A stretch of 64,000 nucleotides of DNA. Source: Pseudevernia furfuracea. Taxonomy: Eukaryota; Ascomycota; Lecanoromycetes; Lecanorales; Parmeliaceae. Of the stretch, positions 43,245 to 54,596 are shown one piece after another. Every line of letters begins with the position of its first letter. Positions within the stretch are counted from its first letter, which is position 1. The position numbers and the translations under genes were made by a program. The stretch covers positions 992,001 through 1,056,000 of the forward strand of contig JAIUPT010000038.1 in assembly GCA_022315425.1 (NCBI GenBank). The letters run 5' to 3'. The notes beneath the pieces are model-generated. The model did no database searches. It was not told the DNA's origin and worked only from the letters and a program-made list of their open reading frames with translations.

Positions 43245-44543
43245 ATGACGACGTCCACCACCCTCCCACAATCCTACACCCACTCCACTCCCCTCGCGAC
43301 CCTCGCACCCCACCTTCTCCCTCACCTCCCCAAATCCCTGCCCCTCCTCCGCCGCCTCCAATTCCACACCACCTCCCCCTCCGCCCGGACCCTAGCGACT
43401 TTCCCCCCCTCAACGACCGCCCGCCCTCCAACCTCTTCATTCGCCGCGACATGGGCCGACCGCACCCGCGCCCCCGAGACCGAATGCTGGATCTTCTCCA
43501 CCTTTGAAACGCTCCCCCCTCTCCCTCCGCCGACACCCTCGCAGCGCCAAGAAGCCAAAGCGCAATGCCTCGCCCTCCTCGCCGACGTGGCCCGCCTACC
43601 GGCCGCGACGCCCCTGACCGTCATTGGGTCCTTGAGCGAGAGCTTGCTGCGGCTCTTCATGGGCGGGGAAGACGTCGGTGACATGGTTCCGCAGAGCGTG
43701 GTTTCGAGGGATCTAAAACACGATGATGATGATGATGATGATGGCACGGGCACAGGCACAGGCAGGAGGGGTGTGACTGTGGTCAACAACATCAGCGTGC
43801 CCTATTGCAAATGGCTCATCGCCCCGCCCAGACGGGCTGAAAGCAGCGGCGACGGGAGATTACGAAAGGAAGAGAATGCGAAGTCGTCGTCGTCGTCGTC
43901 GTTATTACCGCCTGGCTACGCGTTCAGCAAACTCCGCCGCGACGAGCTCAAGCTTACGATGTCTCGGACCCGGATCCCGAAGACGGAGAATACGCTCGCT
44001 CAGCTGGGCAGTGTCGGTGTGCGCTACTGGTCCGATTTCACATCTACATCTACATCTACATCTCCATCTACATCTAAATCTGCATCTACATCTGCATCTA
44101 AATCCACATCCACATCCACATGCACACCCACGACTCCAGCCGCAGCCGCCGAGGGCGCAGAACCGGGCGAACTGATCGCGTGGGCCTTTCTCGGCGTCGA
44201 CGGCAGCCTGACATCCCTGCACGTGGAAGCCGAGCACCGGGGTCGAGGGCTCGCGAAAGCGGTCGCGCGCCGACTGTTCCAAGGTCTGGCGGACGACGCG
44301 GCGGCGATGGGGTTCCGGGCCGTGGGTGATGGGGGGCGGGACGAGGGGGGGGACGGGTGGGCGCATAGCGATGTCGCCGAAGGGAACGTCGAGAGCGCGG
44401 GCGTGGCGAGGGGTTTGGGGGGGACGGAGGGTTGGAGGGTTCGATGGGTCGGCGTCAATCTGGCAGCGGTGCGGGGGGAGGTAGACCGGGCTGTTGGAAG
44501 AGGAGGTTGTGGTCTGGGTTTGCTGAATTTCTTTTGTAAGTAG
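43245..44543 (+). CDS. GNAT-family N-acetyltransferase (FR47-like)
   Basis: This is a single-exon frame of 432 aa. The acetyl-CoA site is seen in LIAWAFLGVDGSLTSLHVEA followed by HRGRGLAKAVARRLF, the R-x-x-G-x-G/A loop. The end contains WAHSDVAEGNVESAGVARGLG and VRWVGVNL, typical of FR47-like domains. The middle carries an Asp run (about residues 161-167) and a Ser/Thr/Lys tract encoded by a catcta-type hexanucleotide repeat (about 44037-44120). The gene is unusually GC-rich with long antisense open frames. An in-frame ATG at 43197 would add 16 residues; the one at 43245 was preferred because the extra part looks unlike protein. The substrate is unknown. Confidence 0.8.
   Translation: MTTSTTLPQSYTHSTPLATLAPHLLPHLPKSLPLLRRLQFHTTSPSARTLATFPPSTTARPPTSSFAATWADRTRAPETECWIFSTFETLPPLPPPTPSQRQEAKAQCLALLADVARLPAATPLTVIGSLSESLLRLFMGGEDVGDMVPQSVVSRDLKHDDDDDDDGTGTGTGRRGVTVVNNISVPYCKWLIAPPRRAESSGDGRLRKEENAKSSSSSSLLPPGYAFSKLRRDELKLTMSRTRIPKTENTLAQLGSVGVRYWSDFTSTSTSTSPSTSKSASTSASKSTSTSTCTPTTPAAAAEGAEPGELIAWAFLGVDGSLTSLHVEAEHRGRGLAKAVARRLFQGLADDAAAMGFRAVGDGGRDEGGDGWAHSDVAEGNVESAGVARGLGGTEGWRVRWVGVNLAAVRGEVDRAVGRGGCGLGLLNFFCK
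44037..44125 (+). repeat. Coding hexanucleotide microsatellite (catcta-type)
   Basis: Imperfect repeats of 'catcta', 'catctg' and 'catcca' encode a Ser-Thr-rich tract in the GNAT protein. The tract is in frame, so length changes by six keep the protein open. Confidence 0.85.
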
Positions 44544-45077
44544 TTCCAGGTGGATTCTTGGGCGGCATCGACCCAAAAGAATGGTGTCATTTGTGACAAG
44601 AATCGCTTTGGGGAGAACGTTTACTTAAAAGAGTGGAAAGACTTCGCCTGTTGGCCACTGCTCTTGTCGGTGTTCTTGGGTTTTGTACAGCTAGACTGCA
44701 GCTTCGTTTGGCACGTTGCTTGGAGATGGTGGTTAGGATGGGGGCGGGGAAGGGAGGATGGCGGAGGTTAGGTGTGGATGAAGATGAGGATCGAATGGAG
44801 AGATGGTATGGCTCATAAATGGATGTATAGACCGTTGAGGCCAGGAGTAAATGGTTATTTAGAGCTAATGTTTCATGCTTTCGATATCCCTCCAAGATTG
44901 CCAACGGAAAAAGCCTTCGACTCATTCATAGTAAAGACCATCGAGAAACTCCGTGACCAGTAATATGCACGCAACGCACTTGAATCCTCCGCTGGAAGAA
45001 GGTTGTCGCCAGAAGCAAGGGTATAGTAAGTAGATGACATGAAGTGAATAAGCATTGGATAAGAGAAAGCAAGGCAC
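44544..45077. other. Intergenic spacer between convergent genes
   Basis: This 534-bp spacer between the GNAT gene (+) and the Sel1 gene (-) shows no recognisable feature. Confidence 0.5.
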
Positions 45078-47461
45078 TCAAGGATTGACAGAAATCGATT
45101 TCTTGCGTCCAAAAATCGTCCTCGTTCTCGACTTGTCCCGCGGTTTTTTTTCGGGCGTAGTCTGTTTCGCACCTCGACCCTGGCGTTCGTTCTTGTCGCT
45201 GTCTTCTGCATATTTAGGTTTATAGATCCTGATCGTATGTTAGCACACGGCCAATCATCGTCTCTAGAAGGGACATACCAGCTGTTGCCAACCATACTCA
45301 TGCCCTTCGCCTCGGCCATCCTATAGAGATGAGCTGCCTTCTTCAAGTCCTTCTTGCAACCTTGGCCCTGCGCGTAGCAGAATCCAGCCTCCGCCATTGC
45401 ATCTGCGTCACCCCAGTTGCCTGCGATCTCAAAACATCGCAACGCGAGTGTTTTGTCTTGCTCGATCCCCCAGCCGTTCATGTGACTGACTCCAAGCTCG
45501 TATATACTCAATGCGAACTGTGCACGCCTGGTCTTCCGCTCCATGATGTCGGCTGCATTTCCATTCTTATCTTCATCAACTGCAATTTCTATGCTGGCAC
45601 AGTCTGCGGCCTTACGGAGCCACTGCACGCCTTCTTGCTGGTTGGGACGCATGCCCCATCCGTGGCGACAGGCCAATGCGTACAGCAGCATAGCGGTTGG
45701 AAGGTTCTGCCTCGCTGCAATGCGAAGGTGGTAGGTAGATTCTCGGGCGGCCCCACGCTCGTGCAGCTCAACGCCCTTTGCTAGATGATCTTCCGGACTC
45801 AGCTCCATAGATGGTGCTGGGGCGAGAGGCCGCGCTTTGATGGTACTTCCTGACCGAGTAGATGCTGAGTATTCTGACTGAGCGTCGCTCTGGACTGGGA
45901 TTGGAGGTGGCCTATGATTCTGCTCAGGGGAGCCGGTTGATCTCTGGTCGGCAAGAGGACGAGGGAATCCTCTTGAAGCCTGCTCAAAGGAGGGCCGTGG
46001 TGAGCCTTTTGGAATCTGCTCGTGAGAAGGACGTGTGGAGAATTGGGGGCGCTGGTCAAACGAACGGCGTGGTGAAGATCTGTGAAGCTCCAGGCTCGGC
46101 TTTGGCGACCGTGAAGGCGTCATGGGTCTGTTTGCGAGCGGTGTGGTAGGACGAACGTTTATTGGTACTTGAGGTCCGTCCCCCTCGAACACAGGCATTT
46201 GATCATTCTGTAGAACCTTAGAATCTCGCTGCAACATCCTGCCACGGGGCAGGGAGAACTTGGCATAGATGTAGGAGGGCGCTGGTGCATCTAGTGGGTT
46301 TTGTGGGTCCGAGACTTGCTCGTTATCCATGCTCACAGGCGTTTGCACAGTATCATCCACAAATAGAAAACGCTGGCTGTCAGAAGATGGCTGACGAGAT
46401 GCCGAGCTGAAAGGAGGTCGTACTGCATCCATTGACGGCCGGCTGTCGAAAGAGGGTTGCCGGGATGGGATATCCGTGGATGGTCGACTGGCTCTGCTGA
46501 GCGGCCTCGAAAAATTGAAAGTTGGGCGAACCTGGCGTGAGCCTCCAATGGAGTATTCAGAGTTTAGAGAGGGTGATCGACCGTGAGCTTGTGCAAAAGG
46601 AGAAAATGGGGAGTGAGGCCCAGAGAAACCACTGCTTGAAGAGTCCTTCCTGTGTTGGGAAAATCCAGACCGGCCAGTAGAAGCACTATGCTCATCGTCG
46701 GAACTGTCTTGAGCAATCGACCTAGTACTTCCGGCATGACGTACATGGGGTGATTTTGGTGGTGCTAACGAGCTATTGTATCCTCGAGAGGACGTAGACG
46801 CGATAGACATCTCACGCTGTGGCCCATGTTGGTAGAAAGGCTCAGGATTCCCTGGCGTGTGGACGGAGGGATTTCGATCTATTGCCTCAGCGCTCCTTCC
46901 TGCTGAAAATTTCGGTTCTGGTGACTTTGCTCTCGGCGCGCCAAAATAGTCATCATTCCGCACTTGGCTGAATTCCGCAGGTGTGACGAAAGGCAGGTCT
47001 GGTGTAGGACCTTCATGATACTCTGGGTCGTCCTCCACTAGTGGTATATTACTCATTCGAGGGTAGAAGGACTTGGGTCGAAAATCTGGATCCTCCACCT
47101 CTGGCATTGTTCCAGATGGATCTTCATCCCTAGCTCTTGGAGATGACCCTTGTATCACATTCTGTGTTTCGGCCGACCTTGATCTGTTGTATATAGAATT
47201 TTGCTTCGTGATCGGATCACCAGTCGTGAGTGGAGGTAGCCTGCTGACTCGCCTGCCATTTCTCTTACTGTCGTCCAATTGCTTCGCCAGAAGTCGACTT
47301 TGCATAGCAAACATGTCCAGCGGGGACATGGCCGGGGGTATATCGCCTGCGAAGTGCTGCATCCTTGGAGACGAGGTTCCCGAAGCATGGACTGGGATAC
47401 CATTATGCATTGATTCGTGAGGCTTGGAGCTCAGGTCAATGAAGGTTGGACGTGTGGCCAT
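45078..47461 (-). CDS. Sel1-like repeat protein with long disordered N-terminus
   Basis: Two exons (47461-45279 and 45228-45078) give 777 aa. The first roughly 520 residues are Ser/Pro/Arg-rich, with repeated RPSF/RPSFEQ-type phrases, and are probably disordered and phosphorylated. Three Sel1 repeats follow (TAMLLYALACRHGWGM, ALSIYELGVSHMNGWGIEQD, AMAEAGFCYAQGQGCKKDLK). The second exon adds a Lys/Arg-rich tail ending FGRKKSISVNP, which is missed if the 50-bp intron is ignored. The layout resembles fungal Sel1 proteins linked to chitin synthase activation or to Dsf2; a specific role is inferred only. The start at MATRPTFIDLSSKPHE was chosen over an in-frame ATG 129 bases upstream. Confidence 0.82.
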
Positions 47462-48545
47462 TTTGAAAGAAGTGGAAAGGGGTCGAGAAGCTGATTGATG
47501 GGAGAGGGGAAGATAAGTCGCAGTGACTGTCGCAGTGCATGTGCATGTGCGGCTCAGGTCTGTAGAAATATGGAGCAATCCGAGGCGCAATGAGGGTGTT
47601 AGCGCAGGATAGGCTGGGCTATTGAGGCGTGGTGCTTGACGAGCAAGGCCAGTGAGATGAAAATATCTATGCGCATTGAGCTGTGGGTAAGGAAAGTGGT
47701 GATAGTAGGCAGTTGACGGTGTGGGTTTTTTGGACCGGGTGGTTGGCGCGGAGTAGGCGTTTGAGGTGGATTGAGAGAGGTTTCACGACGAATTGGCGAT
47801 GATGTTGGGACCTTGGGAGGATATTCGTATTAAGCCGGTGGGCGTGCTGGGAGAAAGGGTTGTAGCCTCTTTGGGATATTGTTATTGGCAGTATTGACAA
47901 TCAATAAATGTGGAAGTGGTGTAAGGCGTTATTGATCTTGGTTTATTGAATAAATACGGTACTCATATACTTCATATACTCATATACTCATATACTAGAG
48001 TACTTAGTAGAGAGGAGTGCCACCAGTGCCACTTGACATGAAGAAAGAGAGAGAGGACACAGGGATTGATTATGATTGGTGGATATGAAATTGATCTGAC
48101 GCGATTGGATGGGTGGAAAAGAAAAAGGGTCCAGGGGGAACCAGGGGGAACCAGGGGCCTCGGGGCCTTGCATCACCATCTCGCCGCCTATAAAAATAGC
48201 TGCAGGGGCCCAACTTTGAACTGCATAAGATAGGTACATATGATTATTTACCCACAGTCCACACTGAGATTGGATTCCCATGATTATTACTTGACAAAGT
48301 GTGAATATCGTATGAACCTCAAGTATGGCAATTGGAGGGGAAAAACATTGATTCTTTCGTCTACTGTTTCCACCCCCATGCATCATTTCTGGTCCCCCTT
48401 TCAGTTGTCTTACCACAGCTCATGACAAGACTGTTGCTAATAAATGTGCCCAGTTGTTCAACGCCTAGCCATGCCATAAGCACCATATCCGTAATCTTTC
48501 TGCCAGTTCGCAAAGATATACCCCCTGGAGTATGCTGACTCCTCA
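47462..48545. other. Intergenic region with short tandem repeat
   Basis: At 47961-47996 a run of 'actcatat' phrases forms a small imperfect microsatellite. Divided between the Sel1 gene promoter and the MEX67 3' end, the rest shows no gene. Confidence 0.5.
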
Positions 48546-50852
48546 TCATGTAATAAAGGCCTCTGCCGGTAAAGCCGCCTAGGTATGACCATATAAGTAA
48601 GACTTTGATGGAACAAGGGCATGTAGACAAACCTTGGCTTGCTCAAATGATGCTGCCGCTCCTTCTAAATTCCACCCACACTGTTCCAGGCACAATCCCG
48701 AGAACTCTAATGTCATCCCTGTACCTTTGCTCAGCTCCACCGCCAGCACCTCCTTCTGCACCTGCTCCTCTGTTTTGCCAGGCCCAGACAATGCGAATCC
48801 CGCCGGCACGTCGATCTGATGTTGTGCTTGTGCTGCTGGCATGGACGCACTATCCTCTACTTCAGGCCACCAAGCATCGTGGCCTCCATACTGCCTCAAA
48901 ACAAGCATGTCACACGCCACGCGAATACCTCCAACCCCTCCTCCTGGCCCCAAGACAAAGGTACGATCGAAACTCCGTGTCGCCGTTGATTGGCCCGTTG
49001 AAACATCCACCTCCGCGAATTCTCCATGCACCACTACCATGAGCCCACCAACGCCGCTTGATGATTGTCCGGTTGGGTCTGGTAAGCCTGGTATGGTGTG
49101 ACATTCGACGCACCACTTTTGCGGCTCGGCCATTATGTCGGGATGACGAGTGACTGGTAAGGTTGTAAAACCATCTCTGATACTCTCTGTACCGGTGTAT
49201 AGGCGTGACATTCGACTTGGTGGGTGGGTGATCTTCGTTAGATTTCGGCTTTTTCTGAGGTATGCTTCCCAGCTAGGAAGTTTCTGGTTCGTCGTTTCAG
49301 CGGTGTGGGGGGCGGAAAGGTTGATGCTGATAGAGAAAGTCGATTGGGCATCGTAATATCCATTGACCAGGGCGGTACGATCTCCATCGTAGGCAGGGAA
49401 GAATTGTTTGACAAAGGTCTCGCTAATAGCTGCTTCGTCTCGAAAGCTGGGCCCGAGGATTGGAATCGGTAGTTTGCCATTCACCGCGGCTCTAGCATCC
49501 TCCAAAGATCTTATTTGTATGGTGTTGAGTGTAGTGAGGGTAGGATACCATCTCATGATGTCGTCTTTATATGTCGGCACGTCCGTCTCAATGGGATTTC
49601 CAGTAAGTATAAGTTGGTCGAGCTTGCGGAATTTCCACCGCCACCCTTCAAGCGCGGTGAGATCCCTCAGTTTGTTGTTCGAAAGGTCGAGGTTTTTGAG
49701 CGCTGGAAATGTTTGCGAAAGTGTAGTAACCGAGGCTATTGTGGTCAGGGCATTATTGGCCAGAGAAACACTAACAATAGCCTCCTCCTTGGCGTGCGCG
49801 GTCGTGAAGATGCCATCGCATATCTTCATGAGCGCTGGGAAGAATTTCGATTCTCGCGAGGTTGTGCTAAACATGCCAATGTTGACCAGTTCGGGGTCGG
49901 TGCCGAGTTGCGACAGATCCAGGAGCTTCGAGTCCGTATTGTACCGCCGGCTGAGAACAGACTTCAGAACATTGATAGTATTAGGTGTTTCGGAGTCTGC
50001 GTTACTCGCTAGTGGTTCAGATGTTTTCCTGCGAGAGACCTTAATGTCCAGCGTAGCTCCGGCAAATTGGAAATTGTTGAGTCTCTCAATCTTAGAAGTA
50101 TCCTCTGGCCGTACTGAAATGATCAGAACGTCACCCTCAACTCGTGACTAAACAACGTTAGCAAGGCATATAAACCTTGAAGTTGCAAGTCACCCAAAAG
50201 CGGTAGCGTGGAATCTCGGTCGTCGTTCTGAGAGCTTGGCTTGAAACGAGGGCGGACCGGAGAGTTTGGAGTTTTGGTGTCGCTGTTGCCTCGCGGAATG
50301 CAATGTCAAACATACCTTCTTTATCTTTACAGTCTCTGGAGCATCCGGGTGGGTCGCTTTTCGTTCAAGAAATGCAATCAGTTCGGATATCCCACCACCT
50401 GGATTAGCAGCAGCTTTGCTCTGCTTGAATCCCTTGACTGTGATCTGGTCCCATGCTTCCTCTGTGGGTCGGGTACTTCCTCTTCCTCGTACATTTCTCA
50501 AGCTAGATCTTGGTCCTCTTGGCGCTGTCTCACTAGAGCCCATGCCTCGCAGGACGGCCTTTTGTATTGCTGAAGGATCGATTCCTGTCCGATCAGGCCG
50601 TGATGTTCTTGCACCAAGTGGATCAAATCTGTCACTCTTCCGCGTCCGCGCAGATCCTCGTATAGCGGCGCCACGTCCACGACCACTTGCTCGACCGTTT
50701 GTACCTGCTTGGTCCATCATGAGATCCCCATCTTTATCCACTCGCGCTGGAGTGGTGTTGCGTTTTTGAATGCCCCCTCTGCTTGGGAGACGACTTGAAG
50801 AGAGGCGTCCTGAAGCCCGAGGGCCGGTAGGTAGTGGAGGCTGGTGAAGCAT
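48546..50852 (-). CDS. MEX67: mRNA export factor Mex67 (TAP/NXF1 type)
   Basis: Mex67, with Mtr2, carries mRNA through nuclear pores. Three exons (50852-50316, 50147-48633, 48578-48546) give 694 aa, with exact codon-boundary joins. An Arg/Gly-rich N-terminus leads to an RNA-binding domain (GDVLIISVRPED..LNNFQFAGATLDIKV). Leucine-rich repeats (VSLANNALTTI, LKNLDLSNNKLRDL, LDQLILTGNPI) follow. Then comes an NTF2-like domain (FVKQFFPAYDGDRTALVNGYYD, then MVVVHGEFAE, SFDRTFVLGPG) and a TAP-C/UBA domain (VLAVELSKGTGMTLEFSGLC, then NLEGAAASFEQAKAALPAEAF). The last 10 residues lie in a tiny exon behind a 54-bp intron. Splicing inside the first 180 codons is likely to be regulated only by consensus; no evidence beyond sequence. 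Confidence 0.93.
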
Positions 50853-52692
50853 GTTTCCTTTGGGATGTCGAATGGAATCTCAGAGGGAGTCAAGTATAAT
50901 AAGAGAGCAGAGTAGAGTTGATACTCTTCGCCGCTTTCGTATGGTAATGAGCAAAAAAGGTTGTCGAAGGACAAAGAATGTTCGTCGAAAAGTTGATAAA
51001 GTAGCCTTTATGATAGCTAGTCAGAGCTAGCGACAAGCTCCGGATGCGGTACCGATGGTCTGCAGAGGCATGGATATGGTCTGCGGAGCGATAGACGAGT
51101 TTTACTCTACGTGCTTCTGGTGTTGAGTGCAGTATGAGTGTTGGTGGAAGATGTTCACGATGATGATGATGGGAGGAGTCACATGTTTGAGCGTTTCTGT
51201 GCCAAGCCACTAACCAGAATGAGTCTTAGCAATAACGCATGTCCCCCATTTCTAGGCCTATTTTTATGGGCATTATCTGACTATTGAGCCACCAGAGCCT
51301 ATCTATTTTGTTTTCGCACCTGATCTGGCCAGCATCTGAATAAGATCCAGTCTGTACAGTCCGAGAATATGAAGCAAACCCCAATAGATGAACAACAGTG
51401 ACCAGAATGTACTTAACTTCGCGTTCTACAATTGTTGCTATCGAAGACGACCTATCCATTGGGAAATATAGAGCGAAAACGGAACAGCTGAAAATGCCAT
51501 TAATGGCCCCAAGATTTGTAGAGCTTCTTCGTGTGCATCGATCCAGAGATCGTGTAGAACACAACAGTGAGCGAACAAAAGGCAGGAAGAGACCGGTGTA
51601 GAATTGTGAGGTCGCAGAAGAGCTCTCCGAGGAAGACATCCCTACGCTTGCGTCAGACATGAGAGAAGATTTACCCTTGAAATGTCCTCATATTCAAAAC
51701 GTAGATGGGCGGGAATGGCGCAACAATGAGCTTATATGCTTCATTACTGATGCGAGACCTAGTCTAGGCCAGGGACATAGCATAGATGCCGTCTTGGCGT
51801 ACGCATCTATCCGTTAAAGGTGACTAGGAATCGATTTACCGTAAGCATGGTGATAGGAATGTGATTGACCAACAAGGCTTGCATAATGACTGAAAGCTCA
51901 CCTAGCTTCAAGTCCATTTTTCAGCATTGTATATTTGCAAGGGGTTGTGGAATTCTGCCCTGTAGGGACATGTTCGAATGCAATCCAGCGACACTATGAA
52001 GCCTTCGTGGTCTCTCAGCGTACTTGAACTTGACCTTGTCGGCGTATACTGCGTGTGTGACGACGACCGTATGAGTGTATTGGCGAGATTACAGCACTGA
52101 TAAAGATAGACTATTGCGAGAAATCACTTGTGTACGGAGCATGGTTGAGTCGACCGTATCTTGTACTTGCTGGTCGTTACGTGTGGAAGGAGGAAGCTGA
52201 AGCAGGCGGAGCTGACGGGCGATAGTGTTACAATTTGATGAGCAAGCTGATTATGATGATGATCTCTGTGGTAGGAGCTTCGGACGCGCCAGATGCCGAT
52301 GCGAGCCTCAATTTTGAAATGAAAACCTTGCCGTTCCGTCGACCGCTGATCAGAGCTCCAGCCAGTACAATTCGGTAGATGAAGCCGAAATAGCGTCTCC
52401 GTATTTGATCATAACCTCAACCGAATCGAAGGAAAATAAATGATGCCGAGACTTTTGGACTGAAGGAAATCCTTATCGCTGTGCTGCCTCCGATGATAAT
52501 GCTGGAAGCAAAGCCATGCTGAAAGCACCGACAGGATCTGCCGTATCCCTAGAGCACCATAGCCAGAAACCGCATGAGCCATCTTCGCCGTGTACTGAGA
52601 CCTCTAATTCTGAACCTTCGAAACCGCTTGACAGGTTTGGGCGCATTATTTGGCAGAGCGCTCCGCACCTGAATGGATTAGCGGACCGCAAT
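50853..52692. other. Long intergenic region
   Basis: This region lies between MEX67 and the RRM gene, both on the minus strand. An open stretch at 51226-51660 (144 codons, one hydrophobic segment YILVTVVHLLGFASYS) has no recognised similarity and is not called. The rest holds the MEX67 promoter and the RRM gene's 3' UTR. Confidence 0.45.
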
Positions 52693-53832
52693 TTATCGAC
52701 GGGAGTACCTATCGTAAGAACGGTAGTCTTGGTCTCTACCTCCACCGTACGAGTCCCGAGTCTCTCTTGAGGGACCATCGCCGTACGCAGCATGAGAACG
52801 CCCACCATCTCGACCAGCATAGGAATCACTGCCACCACGGTAGTCGTCACCGCGGCTGCTGCTGTACCGATCGTCGCGCCCGCCTGATGCATACCGGTCA
52901 ATGCCTCGAGAGCCGTAGTCATCACGACGTCCATACGAGCGACGCTCACGATCATCGTAGCGAGAAGATCCACGATAGCTGTCATCGTAACGGCCACCAC
53001 CATACCCACGGTAGCCACCACCACCACCACCACCACCACCACGACGATCATCGAAGCGATCGAAGCGGCCACCACGTGGCGGACCACGAAAGTCCTCTTC
53101 TAGATATCAATGTCAGTTTTGAAGAATTATGAGATACCGGAGACACTCACCTCGCTTTGGCGGGCCAAAGTACTTTCCTGGAGTGGGAGTCCTAGGACGA
53201 GCACGCCTAGCTTTCTCAATGCTCAGAGTCCGGCCTTCGATAATCTCACCCTGAAGTCCATCCTTGGCAGCATCAGCCTCCTCTGCAGTAACCATCTTGA
53301 CGAATCCGAATCCACGAGACTCTTGGGTATGAGGGTCCTTCATGATCGAACAACCTTCGACATTGCCATATTTCTCAAAAAGACGAGAGACTTCCGCTTC
53401 AGAGAGACGAGGATGGATCCCAGTGACGAAAAGATTTGAGCCTGGGTTGCGGGCGCCTGAATCGCGATCGTCTTGGTTACGCTCAGGAGGTGGACCACTA
53501 TGATGACCGTCAGCTGATTGTCCAGAGTTGTACTGATCTTGTTGAGCAGCATACCGAGAATCCATACGGCCATTCGGAGAGGCGCTCCTATCACGGCCTC
53601 CGCGATAGTTGTCCTCACGCTTCACGGGGTAGTCATCGTCACGCTTTGGGCGAGGTGAAGCGCTTCGGTCACGCTCGTAACGTGGCTCATCATCTGAAGA
53701 GCATCGTCAACTATGGGCACTGGTTTACATTGCAGTACAGAAGTGCACAGGCAGCAAAAGATGAGCGCGAGTGATGAGGTTTTACATACTGTCGTAACGA
53801 CCATTCTCCTGCTCATAATCCATGGTTGCCAT
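52693..53832 (-). CDS. RRM protein with RS/RGG-type tails, transformer-2-like
   Basis: Three exons (53832-53790, 53693-53151, 53099-52693) give 330 aa. The N-terminus is rich in Arg, Asp, Ser and Tyr. A single RRM has RNP2 (NLFVTGI) and RNP1 (RGFGFVKM) motifs with the Tra2-like linker after it (KARRARPRTPTPGKYFG). The third exon has no ATG of its own and is easily missed; it encodes a nine-glycine run (GGT repeat at about 53020-53045), then repeats of RYDD, SYGRR and YRG, ending YDRYSRR. Such proteins usually act in nuclear pre-mRNA splicing. The start MATMDYEQENGRYD has two in-frame ATGs (53832, 53823). Confidence 0.88.
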
Positions 53833-54596
53833 TGCGACCAGCGAGTTGAGACGTGGATGAAGTGAGGTAGTACTGAAGCTTGCTCTTCCAAACAACCGGT
53901 AGTTGCAAGTCTTTTGATCTGTGTGGAGAAGAAGAGTTTTAATGCTTTTGATGAGTAGCAGGGGTGAGTGTGGAAGAAGTCGGTGTTGTTCGGTGTTGAT
54001 GGAAGAAGTGCTCTCGCGACTCTCATTTTTGTAGAATTATGCGCGCTAATTTAGCGCCACAGCTAACTCAATCCGGCCCACACGGATGTAAGGAGGAGCG
54101 CTAGTGCTAGCCCTAGCCCTACTCTCGGAAGGCAGCCCTATAGTGGGGGGCCTAGAACTATCTCCCAGGAGCGCATGACCCGAAGTTTAGGGACCTCTTA
54201 TGGGGCATTGAACCCTAAATCGGGCTCGGGCCAGGTGCATTTCCAAAAGACTTCTTGGCGCATAGTCCGGGCAGCCCTTCAGGTGGGGCGTTATCCGAGA
54301 TCTTGACGTCTTGATGTCAAGTCTTTTTTCTTAGTGCTTGTGCACACGGGCGAAATACGGATAAGCGTGTAGAAAGATTGTTTCTAATTTACAGACTGCT
54401 GTCTAGGCATGCATGTAGGGTAGATTAAATACTATGAAGCTGATGCCACAGCTACCTTTTATCACAATCTCGAGAAGAAATTTCGAGAGGCAACGAGGCA
54501 TGCTGCTTGAGCATTGCCTAACAAACTTCGTATGTCAAGCGCCAAACTTCGCTCATAGCTCAGAAGAGTCATGATCCTGAGGTGCCTCATGCAAAG
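53833..54596. other. Intergenic region
   Basis: This region holds the RRM gene promoter and the NTO1 3' end. A GC-balanced block around 54080-54300 shows no coding pattern. Nothing was recognised. Confidence 0.5.

Noticed and set aside
43905..44599. Two long antisense frames opposite the GNAT gene
   Set aside because: They are Arg/Ala/Pro-rich by-products of high GC and the coding microsatellite, with no domain pattern.
51226..51660. 144-codon minus-strand frame
   Set aside because: It has one hydrophobic segment but no family pattern; chance open frames of this size occur nearby.
52473..53087. Long minus-strand frame rich in Val, Thr and Met
   Set aside because: It is an alternate frame of the Gly/Arg/Tyr-rich third exon of the RRM gene; the real frame gives RYDD/YRG repeats and splices in frame.
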